From: Liquidambar formosana
Taxonomy: Eukaryota; Streptophyta; Magnoliopsida; Saxifragales; Altingiaceae
Direction: 5' to 3'
NCBI GenBank assembly: GCA_039720395.1
Contig: CM077820.1
Coordinates: 15,213,848 to 15,277,847 of the forward strand
DNA length: 64,000 bases
Part shown: in pieces, positions 22,886 through 32,584 of the stretch
Numbering within the stretch: position 1 is the stretch's first letter
Layout: each line of letters starts with the position of its first letter
The notes under the pieces: model-generated
Told to the model about the DNA's origin: nothing
The model's input: the letters and a program-made list of their open reading frames with translations, nothing else
Databases searched by the model: none
Made by a program: the position numbers and the translations under genes

Positions 22886-25282
22886 ATGGTGACTACCCGA
22901 GGAAGCACGCAGGCCGGAACTTCAAGGGCTCGAGCTGCCAACTTAAGGGCAGATAGCAATCAGGAGGAATCCAGCGAGTCTGGGCGTGGAGCCCGATCCC
23001 GTCAAAGCCGCCAAAGTCGGCGATCTCGCCAGTCTCGAGGATCTCAGTATCCTCCGTTGGATGATCTCATTAACATCCTAGCCCCTACACTCACAGCAAT
23101 CAATGACACCCAAAATCGGATCCTGGAAGAATTACGTTCTCAAAGAGAAAACCCACCAACAGGCGAACCTCGCCTTGAGGGCGAGAACCCTCCTCATGGG
23201 ATCAACCCTCGGGGAGGACCGTCTATGGGAGCATCGGCCCAGGATGAAGCGGCCCAGAACGGTAGGCGAGCCCCGCCAGGACATACACCGCCGGTACCTC
23301 CCCCAGTTCAGAAGTTCGTTACTGTTGAAGAAATGGAGAAAAGAATGGCGATGGAGCGAGCTAGGCTCACCTTACCACCAGCACCTGAGCTCGACATGAG
23401 GCCTCCATACCCACTCGAGCTGGCAAGTGCACCATACCCCCCAGGGTATACGCCACCCCTGAAATTTCCCTTATTCAACGGGATAGATGGAAACGCACGG
23501 GAACATGTAGTGCGATTTCTCGACGCACTAGGACCCCATCGATCTGATGAGAACTTGCGACTTCGTGAGTTTTCAAAATCGCTCACCGTCGATGCTTACT
23601 CTTGGTACTCCAATCTTGCCCCGGAATCCATACCGACCTGGGACGCAATGGTTCTCGCTTTCCACGGCAAGTTCTTTTATGTGGAGGAACGGCTCACTAT
23701 CATCACTTTAAGCCAAGAAAGACAAAAGAAAGATGAGGATCCCGTTGAGTTCATCAAAAGATTCAGGAAAAAGGCGATGCGGTGCTACGACCCAATCACG
23801 GAAGAAAATTTGGTAAAGGTATGCCTAAATGGTTTGCTTCCATCGTACAGGTTGCATCTTGAAAACTCGAACCTTGGGTCGTTTTCTCGCCTCTGCGAAG
23901 CAGCCAAAAATACTCACCGCAGCAAACAGGAGGAGCTCGCCAGAAGCGCTCCCAGGTCAGACTGGAGAAATCCGAAACGGAGTTCAGCACCAGCTGCAGC
24001 GGCTGCTGAAACAAAGCGCCCTAAGAAAGACGAATCCTCCAAGAAAGCGAAAGAGGTCGAGGAACCCCCACCTTTTCCTTGTCCTATGGACGAGGTACTG
24101 ACAGTACTCGATGGGTGGGTCAGAGACCACATTATTCGCCTCCCTCCGGTTGCGATTCGACCTACTGCAGCTGACAAAACTCGACCCAACTACTGTGCCT
24201 ATCATCGGTTCAACAAGCATGCTACTGCAGATTGCTGGGCTCTCCGTAGATTCTTTGACAAAAAACTTAAAAACGGCGACCTGGAGATCGCCCCACCTCG
24301 AGATATCGATGCAGATCCGTTTCCCACACACAACAGGGCAGAGCAAGCTATGACAGCTGCATATCTCGACCTCTGTGGTGACGAAGAAGCGGGTCAAGGC
24401 GAGTACGACTCCATGGCTGAGAAACTCCAGGACCATGCAAAGTTCAAAGCTTTCTATGATCAAATGGGTTTTTCACAACCCTTACGTTTCGAGGCGACTA
24501 AGGCCATGGTCTACCTCGCCCATAAAACAAATGAAGAAGCTTTCTCCAGTGAAGGATCGATCAAACGTTCCCTCAAGAATCACGATACCGCCCTTACTTT
24601 CAGTGATGCTGATCTCGAAACACCATACATAAATCACAACCGACCCTTGTATGTCACAGCATTCATCAATGGGGTCGAGCTGAGGCGGGCCCTACTCGAT
24701 CCAGGGTCTTCAGTAAATATCATATCAGCTAACACTTTAGTCTCTGCAGGCGTACCCTTAAACAAGGTCACCAGGCAGACCATCGAGATCTCCGGGTTCG
24801 CAGCGAAAGGAGAGAAGACTATGGGGCATGTCACCCTCGATCTGGAGGTCGGCCCCACTAAGTCGGCCACAAGGTTCCATGTTATAGAAAGCTCCACCTC
24901 GTACCATGTACTGCTGGGTCGACCTTGGATTCACAGGTTCAAGGCCGTTCCATCTACATTTCACCAGTGCTTAAAGTTTAGGCTTAAAGGAAAAATGGTG
25001 GTTGTGCCAGCATCAGCATCGCCCTTCGAAAGGCATGAGACCCACATCACTGAGGCGTCCTTCTTTGATGAGATCTCCCCGGAAGGAGAGGCAACTCCTT
25101 CCAAAATCCAGTCCTTGCCACTGCCAAAATGGGAAGACGCCAAGAGAGGGTGTTTTGCCCCTAAACTAAGAGAGAAGGGAAAGCGACTTCGCTTGAGTCC
25201 TCCACCAGAAAAAGACTCACCAAAGGCCACCAGAATCCTCCACCCCGATGGGAAGATCGTGTACAGAGTCAATGGTTTATGA
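22886..25282 (+). CDS. gag-pro: Gag-protease polyprotein (798 aa)
   Basis: The first ATG is at 22,886 (MVTTRGST), 14 bp after the primer binding site; a GTG directly before it is not the start. The N-terminal 110 residues are basic and low-complexity. A retrotransposon Gag domain follows at about residues 200-350, with the WDAMVLAFHGKF and ERQKKDEDPVEFIKRFR stretches. A zinc knuckle begins at residue 437 in the variant form C-x2-H-x4-H-x4-C, typical of this lineage. The aspartic protease has LLDPGSS with the catalytic Asp at about residue 605 and the later LLGRPWIHRFKAVPSTFH block near 675. The frame ends in TGA at 25,280-25,282. The downstream pol frame is the same frame, so pol is probably reached by readthrough of that TGA. 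Confidence 0.93.
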   Translation: MVTTRGSTQAGTSRARAANLRADSNQEESSESGRGARSRQSRQSRRSRQSRGSQYPPLDDLINILAPTLTAINDTQNRILEELRSQRENPPTGEPRLEGENPPHGINPRGGPSMGASAQDEAAQNGRRAPPGHTPPVPPPVQKFVTVEEMEKRMAMERARLTLPPAPELDMRPPYPLELASAPYPPGYTPPLKFPLFNGIDGNAREHVVRFLDALGPHRSDENLRLREFSKSLTVDAYSWYSNLAPESIPTWDAMVLAFHGKFFYVEERLTIITLSQERQKKDEDPVEFIKRFRKKAMRCYDPITEENLVKVCLNGLLPSYRLHLENSNLGSFSRLCEAAKNTHRSKQEELARSAPRSDWRNPKRSSAPAAAAAETKRPKKDESSKKAKEVEEPPPFPCPMDEVLTVLDGWVRDHIIRLPPVAIRPTAADKTRPNYCAYHRFNKHATADCWALRRFFDKKLKNGDLEIAPPRDIDADPFPTHNRAEQAMTAAYLDLCGDEEAGQGEYDSMAEKLQDHAKFKAFYDQMGFSQPLRFEATKAMVYLAHKTNEEAFSSEGSIKRSLKNHDTALTFSDADLETPYINHNRPLYVTAFINGVELRRALLDPGSSVNIISANTLVSAGVPLNKVTRQTIEISGFAAKGEKTMGHVTLDLEVGPTKSATRFHVIESSTSYHVLLGRPWIHRFKAVPSTFHQCLKFRLKGKMVVVPASASPFERHETHITEASFFDEISPEGEATPSKIQSLPLPKWEDAKRGCFAPKLREKGKRLRLSPPPEKDSPKATRILHPDGKIVYRVNGL

Positions 25283-25325
25283 CGGTCAACGGGGGTAAAC
25301 CCTAGGCCAACAGGGTTAAACTCCC
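25280..25325 (+). promoter_or_regulatory. Probable stop-codon readthrough signal (TGA CGG plus stem-loop)
   Basis: The single stop between protease and reverse transcriptase reads TTA TGA CGG. After an 8-base spacer (CGGTCAAC) comes a stem: 25,291-25,296 (GGGGGT) pairs with 25,320-25,325 (ACTCCC), with one G-U pair, and 25,298-25,303 (AACCCT) pairs exactly with 25,312-25,317 (AGGGTT). The loop is 25,304-25,311. UGA-CGG with a structure about 8 bases downstream is the type II readthrough arrangement of plant tobra-, furo- and pecluviruses. The frame stays open from 25,283 into pol. Function is inferred. Confidence 0.7.
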
Positions 25326-26872
25326 ACCAAAAGGAGTGTCTGAGTACAACCATCGACTCCTCTGAGGTGTTGGCTGCACCAGAATGCTTACAGGACGAGC
25401 CCAGACCGCAGGAGGAGGAACTCGAGAAGATCGACCTTGCTGATCCAGGCGACCCATCACGGCCGATCTTCCTCAGTAAGCGACTTCCCTTGGAACAAAA
25501 GCGAGCCATAATTGCTTTGATTAAAGATTATGCCGATGTCTTCGCTTGGAGTTATAAAGAAATGCCAGGTCTCGACCCTAGAATCACAGTACACCGCCTC
25601 AATGCCGCGGTAACCTCGCGACCTGTAAAGCAGCCAGCTCGGGTGTTCCGACCTGAACTTGAGCTCCAAATCAAAGCGGAAATAGAAAAGCTTCTTGAGG
25701 CCGGCTTTATCAAGCCTATACAGCACCCTGAGTGGCTCGCCAATATCGTACCAGTCAAGAAGAAGAATGGGCAAATTCGGTGCTGCGTCGACTTCAGAGA
25801 TCTCAACAAAGCTTGTCCCAAGGATGAGTTTCCTCTGCCCAATCTCGACACCCTGGTCGACGCAACAGCGGGGCATGAGCTGTTTTCTTTTATGGATGGT
25901 TTTAGCGGGTACAACCAGATCAAAATGGCTCGAGAGGATGCCCCAAAGACTGCTTTTCGAACGCCAATGGGCAACTTTTATTATGATGTCATGCCTTTTG
26001 GGCTGAAGAATGCTGGGGCAACATATCAGCGGGCCATGACTGCCATATTTCATGATATGCTTCACAAAACAGTGGAGGACTATGTCGATGACATAGTGGT
26101 CAAATCCAAGGCGCAGGCAAGTCATGTTGTCGATTTGAAGGCTGTCTTTGAAAGATGTCGCCGTTACCAGCTTCGCATGAACCCCCTCAAGTGTGCGTTT
26201 GGGGTCTCTTCAGGAAAATTCCTTGGCTTTCTAGTGCATCGACATGGTATCGACATAGATCCCTCTAAGGCTCGAGCCATACGCGAAATGCCACCTCCCA
26301 CCTCTCAAAAACAGCTCAAAAGTTTCCTCGGCAAGGTATCTTACGTAAGGCGCTTCATCCCAGCTTTGTCAGAAGTAATGAAGCCATTCGGTTCCTTGAT
26401 GAAGAAGAAGGCGCCCTTCAAATGGGAGGAAGAGCACCAGGTCGCCTTCGAGAAAATCAAGGCAGCACTCACCTCCACCTCCACCATGATTCCACCTCGA
26501 CCTGGAAAGCCCCTCAGAATGTATCTCACATCGACGGAAAACTCCGTAGGCACTTTGCTAGCACAGGAAGTCGACGGGCAGGAAAAACCTGTTTATTACA
26601 TAAGTCGAGTCACTCGCGGCCCGGAGGTGCGATATACCCCAGTTGAACGACATTGTCTGGCTTTGGTTTTTGCCTGCCAAAAGTTCAGACACTATCTTCT
26701 GGCTCATGAAGTACACCTCATGACAAAATGCGACCCGCTCAGATATCTCCTCACTCGACCTGCTTTGTCAGGAAGGGCAGCTCGATGGCTCTTACTTATG
26801 GCAGAATTTGATATCCTTTGCAAAGTACCCACGGCAATCAAAAGTCAAGCATTGGCCGACCTGCTAGCTTAG
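25283..26872 (+). CDS. pol: Pol part 1: reverse transcriptase and ancestral RNase H (readthrough product)
   Basis: Same frame as gag-pro and open directly after the TGA, with no ATG at its head. That supports expression as a readthrough fusion. The reverse transcriptase spans about 25,600-26,350. It has RCCVDFRDLNKACPKDEFPLP, the FMDGFSGYNQI block with its catalytic Asp, and YVDDIVVKS at 26,081-26,107 with the Asp pair. The connection and RNase H domain follow to 26,869. In that RNase H the three acidic positions I can align are replaced: the first Asp by Thr (MYLTSTENSVG), the Glu by His (VERHCLALV) and the next Asp by Lys (MTKCDPL). It is therefore a catalytically dead tether. The frame ends in a TAG at 26,870-26,872, beyond which the same frame continues. 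Confidence 0.92.
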   Translation, partial: RSTGVNPRPTGLNSHQKECLSTTIDSSEVLAAPECLQDEPRPQEEELEKIDLADPGDPSRPIFLSKRLPLEQKRAIIALIKDYADVFAWSYKEMPGLDPRITVHRLNAAVTSRPVKQPARVFRPELELQIKAEIEKLLEAGFIKPIQHPEWLANIVPVKKKNGQIRCCVDFRDLNKACPKDEFPLPNLDTLVDATAGHELFSFMDGFSGYNQIKMAREDAPKTAFRTPMGNFYYDVMPFGLKNAGATYQRAMTAIFHDMLHKTVEDYVDDIVVKSKAQASHVVDLKAVFERCRRYQLRMNPLKCAFGVSSGKFLGFLVHRHGIDIDPSKARAIREMPPPTSQKQLKSFLGKVSYVRRFIPALSEVMKPFGSLMKKKAPFKWEEEHQVAFEKIKAALTSTSTMIPPRPGKPLRMYLTSTENSVGTLLAQEVDGQEKPVYYISRVTRGPEVRYTPVERHCLALVFACQKFRHYLLAHEVHLMTKCDPLRYLLTRPALSGRAARWLLLMAEFDILCKVPTAIKSQALADLLA

Positions 26873-29011
26873 TTCCCCAGTGGCAAGCATGAGCCATTAG
26901 CAGAGGATATCCCTGGAGACTTGGTCGAGGCAGCCTGGGCTAATGTAGGTGGAGAATACCACATGAGTTTTGATGGGTCGGCAGCAGGAGGAGAAGGTGG
27001 TGCTGGGATCGTGTTCACGACCCCAGATGGGGAAACAGTATCCCAGTCCTACAGACTCGCCTTCCCTTGCACCAACAATGAAGCTGAATACGAGGCACTC
27101 GTGATCGGCCTCCTCACTGCCCTTCAGATTGGGGCAATTCGCCTCTGTATACGGGGGGATTCCAACCTTGTGATCAAGCAAACATCAGGGGAATTCGCCG
27201 TAAAGGAAATCGCCCTAGCACCATACAGAACCATAGTACAGAAGTTGCTGGATAGGTTCGAAATGGTCAGGGTCGAGCACCAACCTCGATCCGGTAATCG
27301 ACATGCAGATGCCCTTGCAACGCTGGCTTCCAAGGTCACCATGCATGGGGAGGAACTCGACATCAAAGTCACCAGGCGACCTATGCCTTGCACTATGCTC
27401 GACCTGAATCATGAAGAAGAGATGGCCAAAGATGATTGGAGGAAGCCGATTGTTGACCAACTGTCCAGTCAACAAGGTCGCCTAAATACAATCAAGGGGT
27501 TAGAGAAATACGTGGTTCTTGAAGGCGAACTATACCACAGGAGACCAGACCATGTTCTAGCTCGGTGCATCAATGAAGAGGTGGCTCGCAAAATTTTAAA
27601 CACAATGCACTCGCAATACTGTGGTCAAAACGAAGTTCCTCTGTATCGACGCATCCAGCGACAAGGGTATTACTGGCCATCCATGTCGCAAGATGCAGCC
27701 GACATCCAAAAGGCTTGTCTCAAGTGCCACGAATTGGCCGACCCAGCAGAGTGTAACTTCGTGGAGGAAAGGGATTGGCGACAACCCTACATCGACTTCC
27801 TCACGGAAGGCGCCCTACCTCTAGAGAAGAAAGATGCGATTGTCGTTCAGAGAAAGGCTCCCAGATACTTCGTCAAGAACGGAGAATTGTTTCGAAAAGG
27901 AATTGAGGGTACACCGATGCGATGTCTCTCCAACCTTGAAGCACAAAAAGTTTTGGAGGAAGTCCATGGAGGAGCGTGTGGAGAACATCAGGGCAGCACC
28001 AAGCTGTACCTACAGCTGCTCCGTATAGGCTATTATTGGCCGACCATGGAAACCGATGCAGCGCAACATGTTAAGAGGTGCCAACCTTGCCAAATGCATG
28101 CTAATCGCATCCATGCACCTGCAGTTGAACTACAGAGCATTTCGACTCCATGGCCTTTCCACACTTGGGCAATGGACCTTATAGGACCCATATCACCAGG
28201 AGGGAGGGGAAACATATGGATCCTCGCAGCAACGGAATGTTACACCAAATGGGTCGAGGCTGTATCGCTCAGAAAGGCAACAGGAGAAGCAGTGGCCAAT
28301 TTTATCAAAGAAAATGTCATCTGTCGATTTGGCGTCCCTAACAGGATCTTGTCTGATAACGGGACCCCTTTTGTAAATCGACATGTCAGGAATCTCCTCG
28401 ATAGGTACCGAGTCGCCCATGTCAAGTCGACCTCTTACTATCCCAAAGGGAATGGGCAAGCAGAGGCAACCAACAAAACCCTCTTGAGGATCCTAAGTAA
28501 AATGGTAGATGAGTCGCCTCAATCATGGGTGGATCGACTTCCTATGGCTCTGTGGGCATATAGGACCTCGAAGAAGGAAGCCACTGGGACTACTCCTTTC
28601 ACTCTAGTCTATGGGACTGAAGCCGTCCTCCCTGTGGAAATCGCCATACCTTCAGCTCGCATGGCTCTGGCTAGTGAAATCGACCCAGACACGAGGCGAG
28701 CTGAACTTGAAGCTTTGGAAGAAAAAAGGGATAAAGCTCTGGAAAAATCTCAAGTCTACCAACAGAGGGTAGCCCGATCTTACAACAGGATGGTGCGACC
28801 TAGGGTGTTCCAGGAGGGCGACCTGGTCCTGAAGACTAAGGATTTTGTACGGCGAGGCCATTCAGCTCCTAACAAGTTTGCTCCTAAGTGGGAAGGTCCC
28901 TATGTCGTAAGGGAAACAAATGAGAGCGGATACTACCGCATATCGCCAGTTGATTCTGACAACTTACTTCCACCTATCAACGCGTTGTGGATCAAAGCAT
29001 ACTGCCCCTAA
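26873..29011 (+). CDS. pol: Pol part 2: archaeal-type RNase H and integrase
   Basis: Continues the frame of part 1 after the TAG at 26,870. An archaeal-type RNase H comes first (about 26,950-27,330) with all four acidic residues: MSFDGSAAGG (Asp codon 26,972), NEAEYEALVIGL, RGDSNLVIKQ and RHADALATLA. Two integrase-type zinc-binding modules follow, at about 27,600-27,735 and 27,957-28,094. The catalytic core has WAMDLIGPI, ILSDNGTPF and NGQAEATNK, with 35 residues between the second Asp and the Glu (D,D35E). A GPY/F-like C-terminal segment (KFAPKWEGPYVVRE) precedes the stop at 29,009-29,011. The only defect seen is the stop at its head. As the sequence stands this part is cut off from the rest of Pol unless the TAG is read through. 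Confidence 0.92.
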   Translation, partial: FPSGKHEPLAEDIPGDLVEAAWANVGGEYHMSFDGSAAGGEGGAGIVFTTPDGETVSQSYRLAFPCTNNEAEYEALVIGLLTALQIGAIRLCIRGDSNLVIKQTSGEFAVKEIALAPYRTIVQKLLDRFEMVRVEHQPRSGNRHADALATLASKVTMHGEELDIKVTRRPMPCTMLDLNHEEEMAKDDWRKPIVDQLSSQQGRLNTIKGLEKYVVLEGELYHRRPDHVLARCINEEVARKILNTMHSQYCGQNEVPLYRRIQRQGYYWPSMSQDAADIQKACLKCHELADPAECNFVEERDWRQPYIDFLTEGALPLEKKDAIVVQRKAPRYFVKNGELFRKGIEGTPMRCLSNLEAQKVLEEVHGGACGEHQGSTKLYLQLLRIGYYWPTMETDAAQHVKRCQPCQMHANRIHAPAVELQSISTPWPFHTWAMDLIGPISPGGRGNIWILAATECYTKWVEAVSLRKATGEAVANFIKENVICRFGVPNRILSDNGTPFVNRHVRNLLDRYRVAHVKSTSYYPKGNGQAEATNKTLLRILSKMVDESPQSWVDRLPMALWAYRTSKKEATGTTPFTLVYGTEAVLPVEIAIPSARMALASEIDPDTRRAELEALEEKRDKALEKSQVYQQRVARSYNRMVRPRVFQEGDLVLKTKDFVRRGHSAPNKFAPKWEGPYVVRETNESGYYRISPVDSDNLLPPINALWIKAYCP

Positions 29012-29194
29012 TGAATCGACCTAGCATTATTTTGTCATTTTGAGCAAAATTATCTTTTGATTCCTTTTGAATTATCAATGTCAGAAGAATTCACGGGGAA
29101 TGAATAGATTTGTACTCAAATTCATATGCAAAAGAAAGATGTGTTTCCATTCATGTGTTCAAAAAAAATTACAACTGCAATGGGGTGCATCGCC

Positions 29195-29239
<45 letters not shown>

Positions 29240-29282
29240 AAAACAGTTGACAGTCGGATAAAAAAAAAAAAGAAAAAAATTT
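29012..29282. other. Junction between pol and the antisense gene, with an A42 tract
   Basis: About 270 bp between the stop codons of the convergent sense pol and antisense gene. It contains 42 consecutive A at 29,197-29,238 and a second A-rich run at 29,261-29,278. It must hold the 3' end of the antisense transcript, but no clear polyadenylation signal is visible on the minus strand. Confidence 0.7.
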
Positions 29283-32200
29283 TCAGACAATATCAGCTGC
29301 CATAATGCCGTCGATGTCAACGCCTTTATCAACTTCGGCTTGAGCCGCCACCATCTTAGCTCTAAGCAGCTCCTCTTGCTTCTCCAAGGTAGTTATTCGG
29401 GCCTGTAGCGATGCACATTGTTCTCGAAGGTCCTTCAGCTCGACTTCCACGTCCTGGAGATCCATATGAGCATCAACAAATCTAAACACGGGACGAAAGG
29501 GAGCTACTCGTGCATCGAGCCAATCCACTTGGAAACCGCTACGAGCTAGATCCTTCAAACCATCTTCAATAGTCTCAATGTCCTCTCCAGTGAGCGACTC
29601 AGGCTTCTCGGACTGAAGTGTCTCAACTATGAAAATCAAATAATTTATACACTGACACTTCATACTGAAGGAGAGAAACTCGCAGCCCTCAGCGATATTC
29701 CCGTATTTCGCAAAGATTGCCCGCAGCAGTGCAGCCTTCTCAATCTTCACCCAGAACCCTTCGACCTGCTCCATGCCATCCAACCTCGGGTCCTTTCGGC
29801 GTTTGCCTCCTGGATGCGACCTAAGGGTGCTAAGGTCGACCTGGACCGCGGCATGGCGAGCTGTAAAATGAAGAGTGTTAATATACGGTAGAATATTCAA
29901 AAAAAAAACAAATTCTGTATTAGCATTCGTACCAACGGGAGGAGTCTGGGTCGCGCTAACATCTTCAGCACCTCGCTCAAAGGTTATCGGGGCCTTACCT
30001 TTGCCCGCAGCAAGAACAGATGGCTCGCCCTGAATTCGGGTACCTCGCTGGATCAAGGTAAGGGTGGTATCATCTCCGTCCCCATCAGAATCGGAGGAGA
30101 CGTGCAAAACTTGCTTCTCCCCCACATCCTCCTCAAACCCGCCTTCCTGAATATCAGGCTCCTCGCCCTCATCCTCTGCGCCCTCCTCGCCAGCTTCGTC
30201 TCCTTCTTCATCATCGCCATCGCTCAAGTGGCGAGGTACAGTTAGATCAGCATCAGTGCTGATCTCCCTTTCTATCTCCTTTTCTACATCTCCAGTAGGG
30301 GTGGCTTGCCCCTCCCCAGCAAGAATAATCTCCGCCCCTTCGTCCTTGTCCCCTTCCAGGGGCTCAACGACCTCCTGAAAATAAGGCACAGGAATTATCG
30401 CGTTAGAAACCAACACCTCCACAAGGACGCCCATTACTTTGCCCCTGCCATAACGTACCTCTTCAACCCCACCTCGGGGACCTAGGTCGACGGATTCATC
30501 TTGACTCTCTACAAGTCCAGAATCGCGGGGTTTCCTTACAAGCCTCACTTCCTCAGCTTCCATTTCCTCCTCATTATCTGCTACGACCTGGCGAGAGGAT
30601 TCCTGTATATAAATGAGTTAATACTCGAAAAAAAATAGGGAAATACGTGTAGAAGGGGAATAGGCAAATATATGCATACCGCCTCGACCTTCTTCTTTTT
30701 CGACTTGATGGGCTTTGGAGGAATGGGTTCAGCAGCTTTCCTTTTGACCAAGGTCGACCGCGCAGCGATGCGCAAAGAATAATCGCCCTTGTAAATCTCA
30801 ACGATAGGGCACTCCTGGGAATCAGATTTCACAAAGTCACGAAGGGTCTGTATCGACCTCGTCCAAAATTTCCACCCACCTTCAGTGTACAAACCAATGC
30901 GGTTCATAGCAGGGAAATCGACTGAGGCCGCGACACAGAGGCGAGTGAAATTGGTAAGTAGGAAAAGTTCAGAAACTTCATCAGCTGTAGGGTCGTTGGC
31001 AGGAAGGGTGGGTGCCCCTTGGTCATAGCCAAATTGGCGAAGGACTCTGTTTGGACTGTACAGGGCGACATGCTTAACCCCGTCTTGCATAGCTGGTAGA
31101 TGGGTGGCATGCACAGCGGCGTAGATACGGCAATAGGTCTCTGTGAAATCATCTCGGTTTAAGTTCCATCGAACTCGCTGATTCACAAAGAATTCCCTAT
31201 AGTTAATGGCTGTTGGGCGATCTGTATAGGCCCTGAACTCAAACAGCGACTCAGTATCCACAAAGTCACAAAATCGGCGAGGTGATGCTTTCCTCCATCT
31301 CCAAGCCCTGGGCATCTCTTGAGGGACTTGGACAGTGATTTCCCTTCCACCCACAACACGAATTTCATCCCTCAATTCCTCAAACTCAGCGGGCGCTGGG
31401 CCAAACCCTCTAAAGCGCTCATACAGGAACATCTGTAGAAATGAGGCTGACACGAAAGTGTTGATGTTATATCGACCCATCGATCTCTCCATATCGGCCT
31501 TGAGCAGATCGAGGCGGCGATAAAGCGATCCAAGGAATACAGGGGCCAAGGCAAACTGCTCGCCTTTGGCGATCTTGATCGCGAGAGGAAAGACCGAGGC
31601 ATTCACACCATCCTCCGGGGCACCCTCCAACACATATCGACTCAGCCAGTAACTGAGGAATGCCTCGAGGCTATATTTCTGACCAAAACGTGGCCCATTC
31701 ACAGGTTTCCCTCCCTCAGGCTTCTTGGGATAGTCCTTCCACCACAACCTGATCCAACTTGCAAAGTTGGCTTTACGGGCTGGGTCGCCCCCTTTCTTGC
31801 CATGGACAGATTTGAGTTTGGATGATGCTAGGAGAGCTTCTTTCAAAGCAGCCTCGGCCTCCTTCTCTTGCTTAGTCAGGGAAATCTGGAACAAATCGAC
31901 CTCACCAAATGGTTCAAGTCGAGTTAAGACCACTACGTCCTCTAAAGTCGGGGTAAACTCCCCCCAGGCCGCCACAAAGGTATGAGTCGTCACACACCAC
32001 CTTGAGACCAATGTAGCAAGCCCCCTCTTATCTCGAGGAAGGGTATGTCCCCCACTCATGCGCACTGCATTCGCCACGCCAGCATTGGCCAACTTATCTT
32101 TCACTGTAGCAGAAGCAAGTAAGTGCACAACCCAGTCCTGCCAACCCGCTCCCACTTGAGAGTGGGATGCGTAAAGGATATCTGACTCAGGGCAATCGCC

Positions 32201-32434
32201 CCGCTCAATACAAAAACGCAGAGTCGCCCCGCCCGCGACTGGAACGCCATCATCGACTTGAACCTCTTCTCGCGGTAAAAGAAGATCGTGACTTAGCGGG
32301 GCAACTAGGGTGGATTCACCCTTGTCCGCTATCCTCCAGAACATGTCATCCAGGAGAGGAGTTTTCTTCCAACTCTTCTTCTCAGGGACATCTGGGATCG
32401 CCCCATCCTTGTAGCAAAGGGGTAGGTTAGGCAT
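29283..32434 (-). CDS. Antisense PMD-domain gene, three exons, 1,000 aa predicted
   Basis: Exons on the minus strand are 32,434-30,680, 30,602-29,933 and 29,860-29,283. The joined coding length is 3,003 nt with no internal stop. Residues about 145-500 form a plant mobile domain: RWCVTTHTF, GEFTPTLEDVVVLTRLEP, later LSYWLSRYVLEG and FAALAPVFLGSLYRRLD-like blocks. A basic stretch PKPIKSKKKK just before intron 1 looks like a nuclear localisation signal. Exon 2 encodes a strongly acidic region. Exon 3 ends in a heptad-patterned coiled coil (DLREQCASLQARITTLEKQ). The gene lies between pol and the 3' LTR, convergent with pol, and has its own TATA box. Antisense extra frames with PMD are known in Tat elements; the product's role is unknown. 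Host PMD proteins MAIN and MAIL1 act in silencing. Confidence 0.85.
29861..29932 (-). other. Predicted intron 2 of the PMD gene (72 nt)
   Basis: On the minus strand the donor is GTTG^GTACGAAT and the acceptor CATTTTACAG^CTCGCC. It is T-rich. Its 72 nt are a multiple of three and it contains no stop, so reading through is possible. The encoded stretch, however, is low-complexity and hydrophobic (FVFFLNILPYI), as expected of an intron. Retention would add 24 residues. Confidence 0.65.
30603..30679 (-). other. Predicted intron 1 of the PMD gene (77 nt)
   Basis: On the minus strand the donor is GAGGCG^GTATGC and the acceptor TATATACAG^GAATCC, with a T-rich body. The intron holds the stop codons that would otherwise end the upstream frame. 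Removing 77 nt joins the two long open frames exactly in phase (KKKVEA then ESSRQVV). That fit is strong evidence it is real. Confidence 0.85.
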
Positions 32435-32584
32435 GGTCGCCCTAGTGTTTGAAGAAAGATTTCTGAAAAGAAAAACTTGGAACAGAGATGGATCGCCCTG
32501 ATGCTTGAAAGAAATTCCTTAAGAACTGGAATGAAAGGTTACAGAGGTAGAAGCAGAAAGACCCTCCTCAGAAGCTAAGGACCT

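Noticed and set aside
25457..26125. Long minus-strand open frame over the reverse transcriptase
   Set aside because: It is the shadow of a constrained coding frame on the other strand, without recognisable domains.
29655..29695. A further intron in the third exon of the antisense PMD gene
   Set aside because: Donor- and acceptor-like sites exist, but the interval would be only 39 nt, too short for a plant intron.
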